A DNA stretch of 64,000 bases from CAYJEQ01 sp964371155 (GCA_964371155.1 CAYJLI010000005.1:3932-67931), one strand, 5' to 3'; shown: positions 8,590 through 17,354, counted from the stretch's first letter. Made by a program: numbers and translations. Notes: a model not told the origin generated them from the sequence alone.

Positions 8590-9888
8590 ATGAAAAAATT
8601 CGTCAATTGGCTCAATAATGCCACGATAAGGAAAAAGTTCCTTCCTTTGCAGCTTGTTTTGATTATAAATGTTTTAATACTCACTTCATTTTCTTTTGTT
8701 GCGATTTCAATGATAAATAGTTCTTCGCAAAATATTATTGATACCAATGTAAGGCACAAAGAAGAGCTGAGCAGTATTATTAGAAATATGTATGTTTGCC
8801 GAGTGCTTGGCAGGGATATTCTTTTCGCTGTTGATGAGGATGTTAAAAACGATTATTACGATGATTATGTTGCAGCGTTTGACTCCCTCGACTACAAAAT
8901 GGATGAGTATGCAAAATATCTATCCGGCTCACAACTTGAAGAATTTACACAAATTATCGAGGAAAAAAACACATATAAAGAGAGCATGATTCTCTCCGCT
9001 GATATTTGGATTAACGGCGGCGATTATGACGATGCTCTATATGCCCTGCAAGTGGTAACTCCGATAGCAACTGAATTTTTCGGCAGTATCGACGAATATT
9101 CAGCGGCAGAAGAAGCGATAATGAATGAAGCCCTCGAAATGAATGACAGGTTGGTGCTTTCCATCTTAATTGTAGGGGTGGTTATTAGTGTGGCTGTTAT
9201 ATCGGGCGTTGTATTTTTCACAAGGTTTTTCTCAAAAAGCATGAGTGGTAGCCTTATCAAGCTTGAAAAATCAATGTCGCTCATCGCTGAAACAGGCAAT
9301 ATGAAAATTGAAATACCCAAAGAGCTTTATACCGATGACGAAGTTGGTAAAATAGCTAATGTGGCAAATAAAATGAAAACCATGCTGCTTGAATATTCAT
9401 TTAATGATACTCTCACAGGTGGTTATAATGCAAAGGCATACCACGAAGAGCTAAATGATCTCTTTGAAAACGAAAGCGAAGATCATGAGGTTTGGTGTGT
9501 GATTGCCGATATGAACAATTTAAAGCTCATCAACGACCATTTAGGCCATATGGAGGGCGATAATGCTCTGAGAAACTGCTACTATGCACTCAATGGCAAT
9601 TTCGGCAAATTTGGCAAGACTTTTAGAATTGGTGGGGATGAATTTGTTTCACTTCTTTCAGGATGCACAAAAGAAGAGCTTGATTTGCTGATAGCCGAAG
9701 CGGTAGCTCAAATTAATAAAGCCAACAAAAATGCCGTGCACAAATATTCGCTCGCCATAGGCGTGGACCGCTTTGTAGGCAAATCTTTGCTTGAATATAA
9801 TGATTTCTTTAAAATTGTAGATAAAAAGATGTATGATAATAAGATTAATAGCAAGCAGTCGAGGATGACTTCAAGGGTAACGGAATAA
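8590..9888 (+). CDS. Membrane diguanylate cyclase (GGDEF)
   Basis: Makes cyclic di-GMP from two GTP at the membrane. 432 residues: helix about 18-40, an extracytoplasmic four-helix-type sensor about 45-185, helix about 188-210, HAMP-like linker about 210-270, then a GGDEF domain. The active site is an intact RIGGDEF (348-352 for GGDEF), with the metal-binding Asp in IADMNN. No RxxD inhibitory site precedes the motif (the residues are GKTF), so product inhibition through the I-site is unlikely. The start at 8590 is chosen for GAGGAG about 8 bases upstream; an in-frame ATG at 8551 lacks this. It is monocistronic and ends at a strong bidirectional terminator. The sensed signal is unknown. Confidence 0.9.
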   Translation: MKKFVNWLNNATIRKKFLPLQLVLIINVLILTSFSFVAISMINSSSQNIIDTNVRHKEELSSIIRNMYVCRVLGRDILFAVDEDVKNDYYDDYVAAFDSLDYKMDEYAKYLSGSQLEEFTQIIEEKNTYKESMILSADIWINGGDYDDALYALQVVTPIATEFFGSIDEYSAAEEAIMNEALEMNDRLVLSILIVGVVISVAVISGVVFFTRFFSKSMSGSLIKLEKSMSLIAETGNMKIEIPKELYTDDEVGKIANVANKMKTMLLEYSFNDTLTGGYNAKAYHEELNDLFENESEDHEVWCVIADMNNLKLINDHLGHMEGDNALRNCYYALNGNFGKFGKTFRIGGDEFVSLLSGCTKEELDLLIAEAVAQINKANKNAVHKYSLAIGVDRFVGKSLLEYNDFFKIVDKKMYDNKINSKQSRMTSRVTE

Positions 9889-9953
9889 AATTGATGTAAG
9901 TGCTATACAGGAAATAGTCACTTAATTAGATACTTTAAAACCTAATAACCAAA

Positions 9954-9999
9954 ATATGCTCTTATCACCGCTTTAGGCGGAGATAAGAGCATATTTTTA
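9954..9999. terminator. Bidirectional intrinsic terminator
   Basis: Perfect 13-base arms (ATATGCTCTTATC and complement) with an inner CCGC/GCGG stem, then TTTTT on the plus side and AAAA-flanked on the other. It separates the convergent GGDEF gene and phoR. Confidence 0.85.
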
Positions 10000-10074
10000 G
10001 TGAATTTTGTGCAGGCCACCCCTTTGGGGTGAATTTCACTAATGATATTATTTAATTTAAATTTGCGTGATTTT

Positions 10075-11745
10075 CTAACGACTAATCGGCAGATAAATTT
10101 TTATCTCCGTGCCTTTTTCACTGCTTTTTAGCTGTATTTTTCCACCCAGTCGTTCCACACCATGCTTTACTATTGAAAGGCCAAGACCCGTGCCGCCAGT
10201 TTCTTTAGAATGGCTTTTGTCCACTCGGTAAAACCTTTCAAATACACGCTTTTGGCTTGCCACAGGTATGCCTATCCCCGTGTCTTTCACGGTGAGTACG
10301 GCGAGGTCATTTTCCTTTGATGTTTTAACCATCACACTGCCTTTTGGCTTATTATACTTTATGGCATTGTCCACTATATTGCTTATGATTTCCTCTATTA
10401 TCTGTGGGAAAACCGCAACAGTGACTTCACTTAGCTCGGTTTTAAGCTCTACCCCTGCTTGCTCCGCCGCTGCCATAAATCTTTCTGCTACATCGCTTGC
10501 CACATCGGCTAAATTAATTTTCACCGTTTCGGCTGTAATTTTTTCTTCGTCAAGTCTTGATATATAGATTATATCCTGTATCAGATTAATTAGCCTTGTG
10601 GATTCAGTGTAGATTTTTTCTGCAAAAGGAACTACATCCTCCGAGGAAACCATGCCATTTTTCATAATTTCCGCATAGCCCGATATTGAGGTGAGTGGGG
10701 TTTTAAGTTCATGGGAAACATTTGCTGAGAATTCTCGTCTGAGCTGTTCGCTCTCTCTTTTTTCGGTTATATCCACTAAAATTAGCACTGCGCCGTCTAT
10801 TGTGTTATTAAGGCTTACAGGATTTGCCGCCACCGAATATTCCCTGCCTTTGTGTGCGAGGATGTATTCGCTTTTTACTCCGCTTAGTGCTTTGTCCACC
10901 ACTTCTTTTAGCTCGAGTGAACGATTTAGCTCAAGGACGGGTTTATTTATATAATCCGCTTCTGAATATAGCCCTAAAAAGGCGGTAGCAGAGGAATTCA
11001 TAAACAGTATATCGCCCTTTTTATCTGTGAGTATAAGCCCTTCCCCCATGTTTTCAACAATGGTAGAAAACTGCTGTTGGCTTTTACTTAAATCCACAAG
11101 TTGGCTTGAAATAAGCTCGTTTTGCTTTCTGATTTTGGTAACAAATGGGGAGAGCTCTGGATAAATGTCAGTGATTTTATAGTCTTCCGGTGCCATGGTA
11201 TTGAGCGGTGTTACTATCCTTTTTGTAGCTAAGCGTGCCACAAGAAATGCTATTATTAGCACCACTAAAACTACAACCACCATATATGGGTATACCATGC
11301 CAAGTATAATAGCTACTACACTTTCATCGGTAACAGCTATTCTAAGTATATCCCCCGAGGGTAGTTTTGTGGCGTAGTAGTATGTTTGAAGGCCTATTGT
11401 GTCGGAAAATCTGGTGGATTCACCCCTACCAAAGCTTAGAGCATTTTGTATTTCGGGGCGGTCGCCATGGTTTTCCATCGCCGAGGCATCCTCCATATTG
11501 TCATAGAGCACCACACCCGATGGGTCGATTATCGTTACCCTTTCTTTAGTGAGAAGTGTGCTCGCCTCCTTGATGGGGTCTTCAGCGTTATTTAGGATGT
11601 TTGAGATATACTGGATATTGTATATCATGTCTTCTTTTGTGTTTTGGTAAAATCTATTATATGCCACAAAAGACATAAGGATTGTGGTGAGAATTGTGGC
11701 AAGTACTGCCACTGTTCCCACGCTTATAAGTATTCTTTTTCTCAT
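10075..11745 (-). CDS. phoR: Phosphate-regulon sensor histidine kinase PhoR
   Basis: Two-component sensor kinase at the membrane, partner of the upstream PhoB/PhoP-type regulator. 556 residues: helix about 6-28, extracytoplasmic domain about 30-145, helix about 150-172, HAMP-like linker, PAS domain about 222-325, HisKA with the phospho-acceptor His345 in SHELKTPL, and HATPase with N-box NIVDNAIKYN, G1 DTGIGIP and G2 GGTGLGLS. The extracytoplasmic loop is that of Gram-positive PhoR rather than of E. coli PhoR. It is last in the pst-pho cluster, 100 bases after phoB with a hairpin between, so it may be made in smaller amount. The ribosome binding site is weak (GGAAAGGA some distance from the ATG). 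Confidence 0.9.
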   Translation of the reverse strand: MRKRILISVGTVAVLATILTTILMSFVAYNRFYQNTKEDMIYNIQYISNILNNAEDPIKEASTLLTKERVTIIDPSGVVLYDNMEDASAMENHGDRPEIQNALSFGRGESTRFSDTIGLQTYYYATKLPSGDILRIAVTDESVVAIILGMVYPYMVVVVLVVLIIAFLVARLATKRIVTPLNTMAPEDYKITDIYPELSPFVTKIRKQNELISSQLVDLSKSQQQFSTIVENMGEGLILTDKKGDILFMNSSATAFLGLYSEADYINKPVLELNRSLELKEVVDKALSGVKSEYILAHKGREYSVAANPVSLNNTIDGAVLILVDITEKRESEQLRREFSANVSHELKTPLTSISGYAEIMKNGMVSSEDVVPFAEKIYTESTRLINLIQDIIYISRLDEEKITAETVKINLADVASDVAERFMAAAEQAGVELKTELSEVTVAVFPQIIEEIISNIVDNAIKYNKPKGSVMVKTSKENDLAVLTVKDTGIGIPVASQKRVFERFYRVDKSHSKETGGTGLGLSIVKHGVERLGGKIQLKSSEKGTEIKIYLPISR

Positions 11746-11808
11746 ATATTTACGATTATTCCTTTCCGAGCAGAGCGAAAAATCGATATTTGTGCCATGA
11801 AAAATCCG

Positions 11809-11844
11809 CCCTCTTTAAAGTTTGGGCATAGTTTATGAAGAGGG
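11809..11844 (-). terminator. Hairpin between phoB and phoR
   Basis: CCCTCTT and AAGAGGG arms (7 bases) around a 22-base loop, one base after the phoB stop codon. On the minus strand it is followed by CGGATTTTTC. It could be a leaky terminator that lowers phoR relative to phoB, or an mRNA end-protecting stem. Confidence 0.5.
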
Positions 11845-11845
11845 A

Positions 11846-12520
11846 TTATGCTTCCGCCCCTATTCTGTACCCCACACCCCTGACTGTGGAAATCAAATTG
11901 CCATGGACACCGAGCTTCTGCCTGAGTGTCCTTATATGAACATCCACGGTACGGGTTTCGCCGTCGAAATCATAGCCCCAAATGCGCTCTAATAGGTGGT
12001 CTCGAGTGAGAACTATACCGCTGTTTTGCATAAGTATTCTAAGCAGCTCAAACTCTTTAAAGGTGAGCAGCACCTCTTCATTAGCGGTGTGCACTGTATG
12101 CCTTTTTACATCGAGCACTATGTCCCCACAGTGAAAGAGTGTTTTTTCCTCCTGTGGCGCACTTCTCCTAAGCACCGCTTTAACCCTTGATACCATTTCC
12201 ATCATTCCAAAGGGTTTGGCAATATAGTCGTCAGCACCTGTGTCAAGCCCTATTACCTTATCGAATTCACTGCCCTTTGCAGTAACAAGTATAACTGGCA
12301 CATGCTTGGTGCTCGGTGCGGATTTTAGCTTTTTGAGTATTTGAAGTCCGTCCTGTCCGGGTAGCATTATGTCGAGCAATATTAGTTGTGGAGTTGTGGT
12401 TTGGAGTTTTGCAAAGAGCTCATCCCCGTCCCCCACACCAACCGACTCAAATCCAGTCGATTTAAGTGTGTAAACTATTAGCTCCCTTATACTGCTATCG
12501 TCTTCTACGCAAAATATCAC
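11846..12520 (-). CDS. phoB: Phosphate-regulon response regulator PhoB/PhoP
   Basis: DNA-binding response regulator of the OmpR/PhoB class, 224 residues. The receiver domain (1-120) has the acidic pocket VEDD and phospho-acceptor Asp50 in ILLDIMLPG, the conserved Thr/Lys (VTAKG) and a GADDYIAKPF switch. The winged-helix domain (about 130-222) ends in TVRGVGYRIG. The start is GTG at 12520 with GAGGGGGA upstream, two bases after the phoU stop. Position between phoU and phoR and the pst genes upstream identify it as the phosphate-starvation regulator. It probably controls pstS through the Pho box candidate at 17141-17157. Confidence 0.92.
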   Translation of the reverse strand: MIFCVEDDSSIRELIVYTLKSTGFESVGVGDGDELFAKLQTTTPQLILLDIMLPGQDGLQILKKLKSAPSTKHVPVILVTAKGSEFDKVIGLDTGADDYIAKPFGMMEMVSRVKAVLRRSAPQEEKTLFHCGDIVLDVKRHTVHTANEEVLLTFKEFELLRILMQNSGIVLTRDHLLERIWGYDFDGETRTVDVHIRTLRQKLGVHGNLISTVRGVGYRIGAEA

Positions 12521-12522
12521 GG

Positions 12523-13182
12523 CTATTCCCCCTCATTCTCATGCTTTCCTGTTATTGAGAATATTACCCACTCGGCAATATTTACCGCATGGTCGCCTAT
12601 TCTTTCAAAATACTTTGCAATCATTAATAGATAAACTGCCGATTCCGCCTTGCTTTCGTTTACCTGTATGAGGTCTATAAGCTCTTTTTTAATATTTGTG
12701 AAGTATTCGTCCACAATGTCATCCTCTTTAATAACATCGTGAGCCATCTCTAAATTATTGCTTACATAGGCATTAAGACTGTGCGCAAGCATCTTTTTAG
12801 TGGCATCCGCCATGCCAGTTATGCTCACCCTTCTCTTGCAGTCGCTAAAGTCTATTTCGGATACAATTCTTGCTATATCCCTTGCTTGGTCGCCTATTCT
12901 CTCAAGGTCTGTTATCATTTTAAGTGCGGAGGATATCTGCCTTAAATCCTTTGCCACTGGCTGTTGTTGCAAAAGTAGTTTTAGGCAGAGCTTTTCTATA
13001 TTCCTCTCCATACTGTTTACATTTTTATCAGCCTGTATTGCTTTTTCGGCGGCTTCCATGTCATTGTCTATGAGTGCTTTTGTCGCATTGCTTATCGATG
13101 TTTCCACCATTGCACCCATTTCGAGCAATTCGTCATGTAGCTCTTTTAGTTGCATGTCAAACTTTGATCTCATATTATTCAC
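12523..13182 (-). CDS. phoU: Phosphate transport regulator PhoU
   Basis: Cytoplasmic helical protein of 219 residues, the usual length, with two three-helix PhoU repeats (about 5-100 and 110-210). The conserved metal-binding-type motifs are visible as RDIARI after DLERIGDQA, and YFERIGDHAVNIAEW in the second repeat. It links PstB transport activity to PhoR signalling. Two starts are possible: GTG at 13182, four bases after AAGGAG, or ATG at 13173, thirteen bases after it; GTG is slightly favoured. It lies 122 bases after pstB. Confidence 0.92.
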   Translation of the reverse strand: MNNMRSKFDMQLKELHDELLEMGAMVETSISNATKALIDNDMEAAEKAIQADKNVNSMERNIEKLCLKLLLQQQPVAKDLRQISSALKMITDLERIGDQARDIARIVSEIDFSDCKRRVSITGMADATKKMLAHSLNAYVSNNLEMAHDVIKEDDIVDEYFTNIKKELIDLIQVNESKAESAVYLLMIAKYFERIGDHAVNIAEWVIFSITGKHENEGE

Positions 13183-13304
13183 CCTGCTCCTTTTGCATTA
13201 ATTATATATAACTGAAACTATAATCTATATTTAGCTTATTTTAAACAGCGACTTCTTTTCTCTGCTTTTTCCTTCATCGGGAAGAAATATGCATGGGAAC
13301 TATC

Positions 13305-14054
13305 TTACCCAAATCTACCTGTTATATAATCTTCTGTGCGTTGATCAGTCGGGGTGGAGAAGAGGTTTTCAGTAGTGTTCATCTCAACAACTTCACCGAG
13401 TAGGAAAAACGCTGTTTTATCCGATATACGCACTGCTTGCTGCATATTATGTGTAACGATAACAATAGTATAGTCCTTTTTAAGCTCGAGTGCAAGCTCT
13501 TCGATTTTCACGGTGGAAATCGGGTCGAGCGCCGAGGTTGGCTCATCCATGAGCAGTACTTCTGGCTCTACTGCAAGTGCTCTGGCAATGCAAAGCCTTT
13601 GCTGTTGTCCGCCTGAGAGGCCTATTGCGGATTTTTTAAGCCTATCCTTTGTTTCTTCCCAAATTGCCGCACCTTTAAGGCTTCTTTCAACTATTTCATC
13701 AAGTTCGGCTCTGTTTTTAATTCCATGTGTTCTTGGGCCGTATGCAACATTGTCGTATATACTCATTGGGAATGGGTTTGGCTTTTGGAATACCATGCCC
13801 ACTCTTTTTCTGAGGAGGTTGGTGTCCATATTTCCGTATATGTCCTCGCCGTCAAGCAGGAAATTCCCCGTGATTTTACAACCCTCTATTAGGTCGTTCA
13901 TTCTATTAAGGCTTTTTAGCAAAGTGGATTTACCACAACCCGATGGGCCTATAAATGCAGTTATTTCCTTTTCCTTTACTTTTAAGTCTATGTTTTTCAG
14001 TGCATGAAAATCACTGTAATATAAATTGACATTACTCAGCTGAAATTTTTCCAT
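13305..14054 (-). CDS. pstB: Phosphate ABC transporter ATPase PstB
   Basis: ATPase of the high-affinity phosphate importer, 249 residues as usual for the family. Walker A GPSGCGKST (about 36-44), Q-loop FQKPNPFPMSI (the NPFPMSIYDNVAYGPR segment is diagnostic of PstB), signature LSGGQQQR, Walker B LLMDEPTSALDP and the switch His in VTHNMQQA. GAGGGAG stands before the ATG. It follows pstA by 72 bases in the pst operon. Confidence 0.96.
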   Translation of the reverse strand: MEKFQLSNVNLYYSDFHALKNIDLKVKEKEITAFIGPSGCGKSTLLKSLNRMNDLIEGCKITGNFLLDGEDIYGNMDTNLLRKRVGMVFQKPNPFPMSIYDNVAYGPRTHGIKNRAELDEIVERSLKGAAIWEETKDRLKKSAIGLSGGQQQRLCIARALAVEPEVLLMDEPTSALDPISTVKIEELALELKKDYTIVIVTHNMQQAVRISDKTAFFLLGEVVEMNTTENLFSTPTDQRTEDYITGRFG

Positions 14055-14126
14055 TTTCTACTCCCTCTAACGCCATGCGGCGGAAATTTTAGTGTGGATA
14101 ATAACATCCATTTTTTTATACTTCGC

Positions 14127-15050
14127 CTATGCCTTTAATAGCTTTTTAGCGATTACACCCGATATCCAGTTGATAAACAGCACCACTGCAAGCAGTACCA
14201 CCGCTGTGGCATATGCTTGATTAAAGTGCAGTCCCTCTCCACTTAGCATGTACATATGCACCGAGAGTGTTCTCCCTGCACTGTCGAGCGTTGTGGCAAG
14301 CCTTGAGGAAGTTCCCGAGGTGTATAGCAGTGCGGCTGTTTCGCCGATTACCCTGCCTATTGCAAGGATAATGCCCGCAAGTATCCCAGGCACCGCCGCT
14401 GGAAGCACTATGGTGAACACTGTGCGAAGTTTCCCTGCTCCAAGCCCAAAGCTTGCTTCTCGATAACTGTCGGGCACTGATTTAAGCGCCTCTTCGGTCG
14501 AGCGCATTATTAGTGGAAGTATCATGATGGATACAGTCCACATCCCCGACATAAGCGATATCCCCATGTCCAAAAACTGCACAAAGAATATCATCCCGAA
14601 TAGCCCATATACTATCGAGGGTATCCCCGAGAGAGTTTCGGCGGTAATTCTTATTATTCCCACCACTTTATTGTCTTTTTTTGCATACTCCACAAGATAT
14701 ACAGCGGTAAATATACCAAAGAGTGCGGAAAGTCCCACTGCGCTTGCTGTAAGGAGTAATGTATTAAATATCGAGGGGACAAGCGATACATTGTCGGTAT
14801 TATATTTCCAGTCGAAAAGTGAGGGAAGCCCTGAAAGAAGCTTGCTCACTTCGGTGATTAGATGGGGAATGCCCTGTGCAAGGATGAATATTAAGAGATA
14901 GAGCAGCATTCCGATAGTAGCTATCGTGCAAATTATTACTGCAAGATAGATTAAAAAGCTTGCAGGATTTTGCCTATATTCCGACATTCTTCGCTTAAAG
15001 CTTTTATTATTAATTCCCTTTTCGGTCGGGATAGATTTCACATTCGTCAT
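14127..15050 (-). CDS. pstA: Phosphate ABC transporter permease PstA
   Basis: Membrane permease of 307 residues with six predicted helices and a BPD_transp_1 coupling loop (YREASFGLGAGKLRTVFTIVLP). The conserved GIPSIVYGLFG and IGETAALLYTSG segments identify PstA. The start at 15050 overlaps the pstC stop by one base (TAATG); longer in-frame starts would overlap pstC by 40 bases. It pairs with PstC to form the channel for phosphate. Confidence 0.95.
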   Translation of the reverse strand: MTNVKSIPTEKGINNKSFKRRMSEYRQNPASFLIYLAVIICTIATIGMLLYLLIFILAQGIPHLITEVSKLLSGLPSLFDWKYNTDNVSLVPSIFNTLLLTASAVGLSALFGIFTAVYLVEYAKKDNKVVGIIRITAETLSGIPSIVYGLFGMIFFVQFLDMGISLMSGMWTVSIMILPLIMRSTEEALKSVPDSYREASFGLGAGKLRTVFTIVLPAAVPGILAGIILAIGRVIGETAALLYTSGTSSRLATTLDSAGRTLSVHMYMLSGEGLHFNQAYATAVVLLAVVLFINWISGVIAKKLLKA

Positions 15051-15901
15051 TACACTTTTTCCATCCTTCGTTTTAGTATGGAGAAACATAAATTAATTAT
15101 CAAAATGAATACAAATAGCACCACACCGGTGGCTATTAATGCGTCTTCATGGAGGTCGGCGGCATATTTCATCTCCATAACCACATTTGCGGTCATTGTG
15201 CGTATGCCTGAGAGGATATCGCCTGTAATTCTCGGCTGATTTCCTGCAACCATTACCACCGCCATTGTTTCGCCTATTGCCCTGCCTATGCCAAGCACTA
15301 CCGCCGCAAGCACGCCCGAGCGTGCCGCTGGAAGCACTACTGCAAAGACAGTGCGTTCATGTGTTGCACCGAGTGCAAGTGAACCCTCATAATAGGACTC
15401 CGGCACTGCGTTTATCGCCGATTCGCTAATTCCTATAATGGTGGGCAGTATCATTAGCCCGAGGAGTAGGGAAGCGGTGAGTATGCTGTTTCCATCTCCT
15501 CCTACATTGTCCCTAATAAGCGGGATAAGTGCCATCATTCCAAAGAAGCCGTATATGATTGAGGGTATGCCTGCGAGTAGGTTTATGCCCGGCTTTATGT
15601 ATTTGTAAACCGCTTTAGGGCAAAATTTAGACATAAATACCGCTGTCATAATACCTATTGGCACACCTACCACTATTGCACCACCTGTGATATAGATACT
15701 TCCCACTATCATTGGAAGTATGCCGAACACGCCGTTTGAGGGTCTCCATTCTGTGCCGAATATAAAGTTTAAAAAGCCTATTTCTTGCATTGCAGGCACT
15801 CCACGCATAAATAGGAATAGACATATTACTATTACCGCAAAAATTGAGCAAAGCGCTGTGAGCAAAAAGAGTATTTCAAATAATTTTTCTTTTAATTTCA
15901 T
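15050..15901 (-). CDS. pstC: Phosphate ABC transporter permease PstC
   Basis: Membrane permease of 283 residues with six helices; the coupling loop is YYEGSLALGATHERTVFAVVLP, and GIPSIIYGFFGMM and GRAIGETMAVVMVAGN are PstC hallmarks. The ATG at 15901 is chosen since GGGAG lies 8-9 bases before it; the ATG at 15916 is itself part of that ribosome binding site (ATGGGAG). It is separated from pstS by 193 bases carrying a large hairpin, which would let the binding protein be made in excess. Confidence 0.94.
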   Translation of the reverse strand: MKLKEKLFEILFLLTALCSIFAVIVICLFLFMRGVPAMQEIGFLNFIFGTEWRPSNGVFGILPMIVGSIYITGGAIVVGVPIGIMTAVFMSKFCPKAVYKYIKPGINLLAGIPSIIYGFFGMMALIPLIRDNVGGDGNSILTASLLLGLMILPTIIGISESAINAVPESYYEGSLALGATHERTVFAVVLPAARSGVLAAVVLGIGRAIGETMAVVMVAGNQPRITGDILSGIRTMTANVVMEMKYAADLHEDALIATGVVLFVFILIINLCFSILKRRMEKV

Positions 15902-15988
15902 TAGAAAAGCTCCCATTTGTGATTTAACTTACATTTTACATTGATGTTATAAAAAAAACGCCGAGCCGATTTCATCTAAACCTCTTAC

Positions 15989-16040
15989 TTTGACATTCAT
16001 GATGCACACCCCATTGATGTGCATCATAAATACTGTCAAA
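15989..16040 (-). promoter_or_regulatory. Two-tier hairpin between pstS and pstC
   Basis: Nested perfect inverted repeats: TGATGCACA/TGTGCATCA inside TTTGACA/TGTCAAA. No long T-tract follows on the transcribed strand, so the stem more likely stabilises the pstS 3' end or partly terminates than fully terminates. Confidence 0.55.
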
Positions 16041-16094
16041 AAATATATTTCGGAAGATGAATGTTGTTATGCTCTGCGTGAAGTTTTATTTATC

Positions 16095-17012
16095 TTACTT
16101 AACTTCGGACCAATCTGTGATAGCGCCTGTGTAGATATCTCTTACTTGGTCAAGTGTTAGCTCTGCAAGGTCGTTAGCATTATTTACTACTACTGCGATA
16201 CCGTCCTGAGCTATTGGTAGGTAGTAAGCGAGTTCAGCCATTTCGGAGTCTTTTAGGTTACGGCTTGCCATACCTATATCGTATGTGCCATTTATTGCGC
16301 CAGTCATACCTGCGCTTGAACCACTGCCTTCAACGGAGATGTTGGCATTTGGGTTAATTGCAGCATAAGCTTCTACAAGTTTTTCCATGATAGGTGTTAC
16401 AGATGTGGAACCACCGATGATTAAATCGCCTTCTGGCATTGTGCTTGTGAATGCTACGCCTTCAAGAGGGATATATCCTTCAGCTTCTACGATAGCCTGT
16501 GCTTCTGGGCTTAGGATGTAGCCGATAAGGTCTGCTGCTACGCCTGTTGGCTCTTCTAAAGTAGCGATGTTAAATGGTCTTGCAACAGGGTATGAACCGT
16601 TTAGTACATTTTCGGAAGTAGCTTCTGCGCCGTCAATTTTTAAAGCCTTAACTGTTTCGTCCATTGAACCCATTGAGATGTAGCCGATTGAAGCAGGTGC
16701 TTCTGCAACAGCTGTTTTAACTTTACCTGTGCCGTCATGTACAATAGCTTCTACATATGTGTTGTCGATATCGTCAGCCATAACGCCTGTGATTTCTACA
16801 AATGCACCCCTTGTGCCCGAGCCGTCTTCTCTTGTGATAACGCTGATTGTACCAGAAACGCCTTCAGCTGGTGCTTCTTCGGAAGCTGGTGCTTCACTGC
16901 TTGCTGGTGTTTCTTCGGAAGCTGGTGCTTCGGAGAAAGCTGGTTCGGAAGAACATCCTGTGATAGTTGCCATCATTGATAGTGCTAAAATAGCTGTAAG
17001 TATTTTTTTCAT
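16095..17012 (-). CDS. pstS: Phosphate-binding lipoprotein PstS, halves in permuted order
   Basis: High-affinity phosphate receptor outside the membrane. Signal peptide ends in lipobox ITGC (Cys20), then a Pro/Ala/Ser/Glu repeat linker (about 21-50). In ordinary PstS the strand GSTSVTP opens the protein and the REDGSGT loop comes in the second half. Here ITREDGSGTRGAF is at 59-71 and continues to GYIPL (179-183), then a short linker, then the usual N-terminal half, GGSTSVTP (200-207) through DIYTGAITDWSEVK at the very C-terminus. All parts of one PstS are present once, so this is a circular permutation with new ends at the hinge, not a truncation. The pst-pho context supports phosphate as ligand. 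A Pho box candidate lies upstream. Confidence 0.88.
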   Translation of the reverse strand: MKKILTAILALSMMATITGCSSEPAFSEAPASEETPASSEAPASEEAPAEGVSGTISVITREDGSGTRGAFVEITGVMADDIDNTYVEAIVHDGTGKVKTAVAEAPASIGYISMGSMDETVKALKIDGAEATSENVLNGSYPVARPFNIATLEEPTGVAADLIGYILSPEAQAIVEAEGYIPLEGVAFTSTMPEGDLIIGGSTSVTPIMEKLVEAYAAINPNANISVEGSGSSAGMTGAINGTYDIGMASRNLKDSEMAELAYYLPIAQDGIAVVVNNANDLAELTLDQVRDIYTGAITDWSEVK

Positions 17013-17140
17013 TTTTTTCTTCTCCTTAAAATTAAAGCGATTTTGTTTTTTGATTTAGGCATTTTGTAAATGCAATGTGTTTTGATTTGTGCTACATGTC
17101 GTATTCTATAACTGCAAAGTAAAATATAAACACTTTTTTA

Positions 17141-17157
17141 TGTTAAATATATGTAAA
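17141..17157 (-). promoter_or_regulatory. Pho box candidate upstream of pstS
   Basis: On the minus strand TTTACA-N5-TTAACA, two direct hexamers with an 11-base period, matching the TT(A/C/T)ACA repeats bound by Bacillus PhoP. It lies about 130 bases before the pstS ATG, with a TATATT -10 candidate a short distance downstream. Only two clear hexamers are present. Confidence 0.5.
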
Positions 17158-17257
17158 GTTCATTTTTGATGCTTATATTCCCCTAAAAGCACAGCGTTCT
17201 TTAGACATTATATCTTTAAAGAAGAGTGGATTATTAGTAGTGATGAGCATGAATATG

Positions 17258-17286
17258 TTTACTAAAAGTGGGTGATGTGCTATAAT
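17258..17286 (+). promoter_or_regulatory. Sigma-A promoter upstream of the DUF454 gene
   Basis: -35 TTTACT (17258-17263), spacer of 17, -10 TATAAT (17281-17286). The -10 box lies inside the left arm of the inverted repeat described next; the leader is about 147 bases. Confidence 0.6.
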
Positions 17287-17354
17287 AAACACAATATAAG
17301 AGTACTAAAAGCTATTGGTAAAATATGTGTTTATTATATTTTATGCCCACTTTC
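17265..17354. repeat. Long imperfect inverted repeat over a promoter
   Basis: Perfect 13-base arms TATAATAAACACA (17281-17293) and TGTGTTTATTATA (17326-17338), extended outward by AAAGTGGG and CCCACTTT. Arms total about 29 bases around a 32-base centre. It could be a regulator site, an mRNA leader hairpin or a small mobile-element remnant. Confidence 0.6.

Noticed and set aside
13513..14007. 164-codon plus-strand frame opposite pstB
   Set aside because: Antisense shadow of a gene with all Walker and PstB motifs intact.
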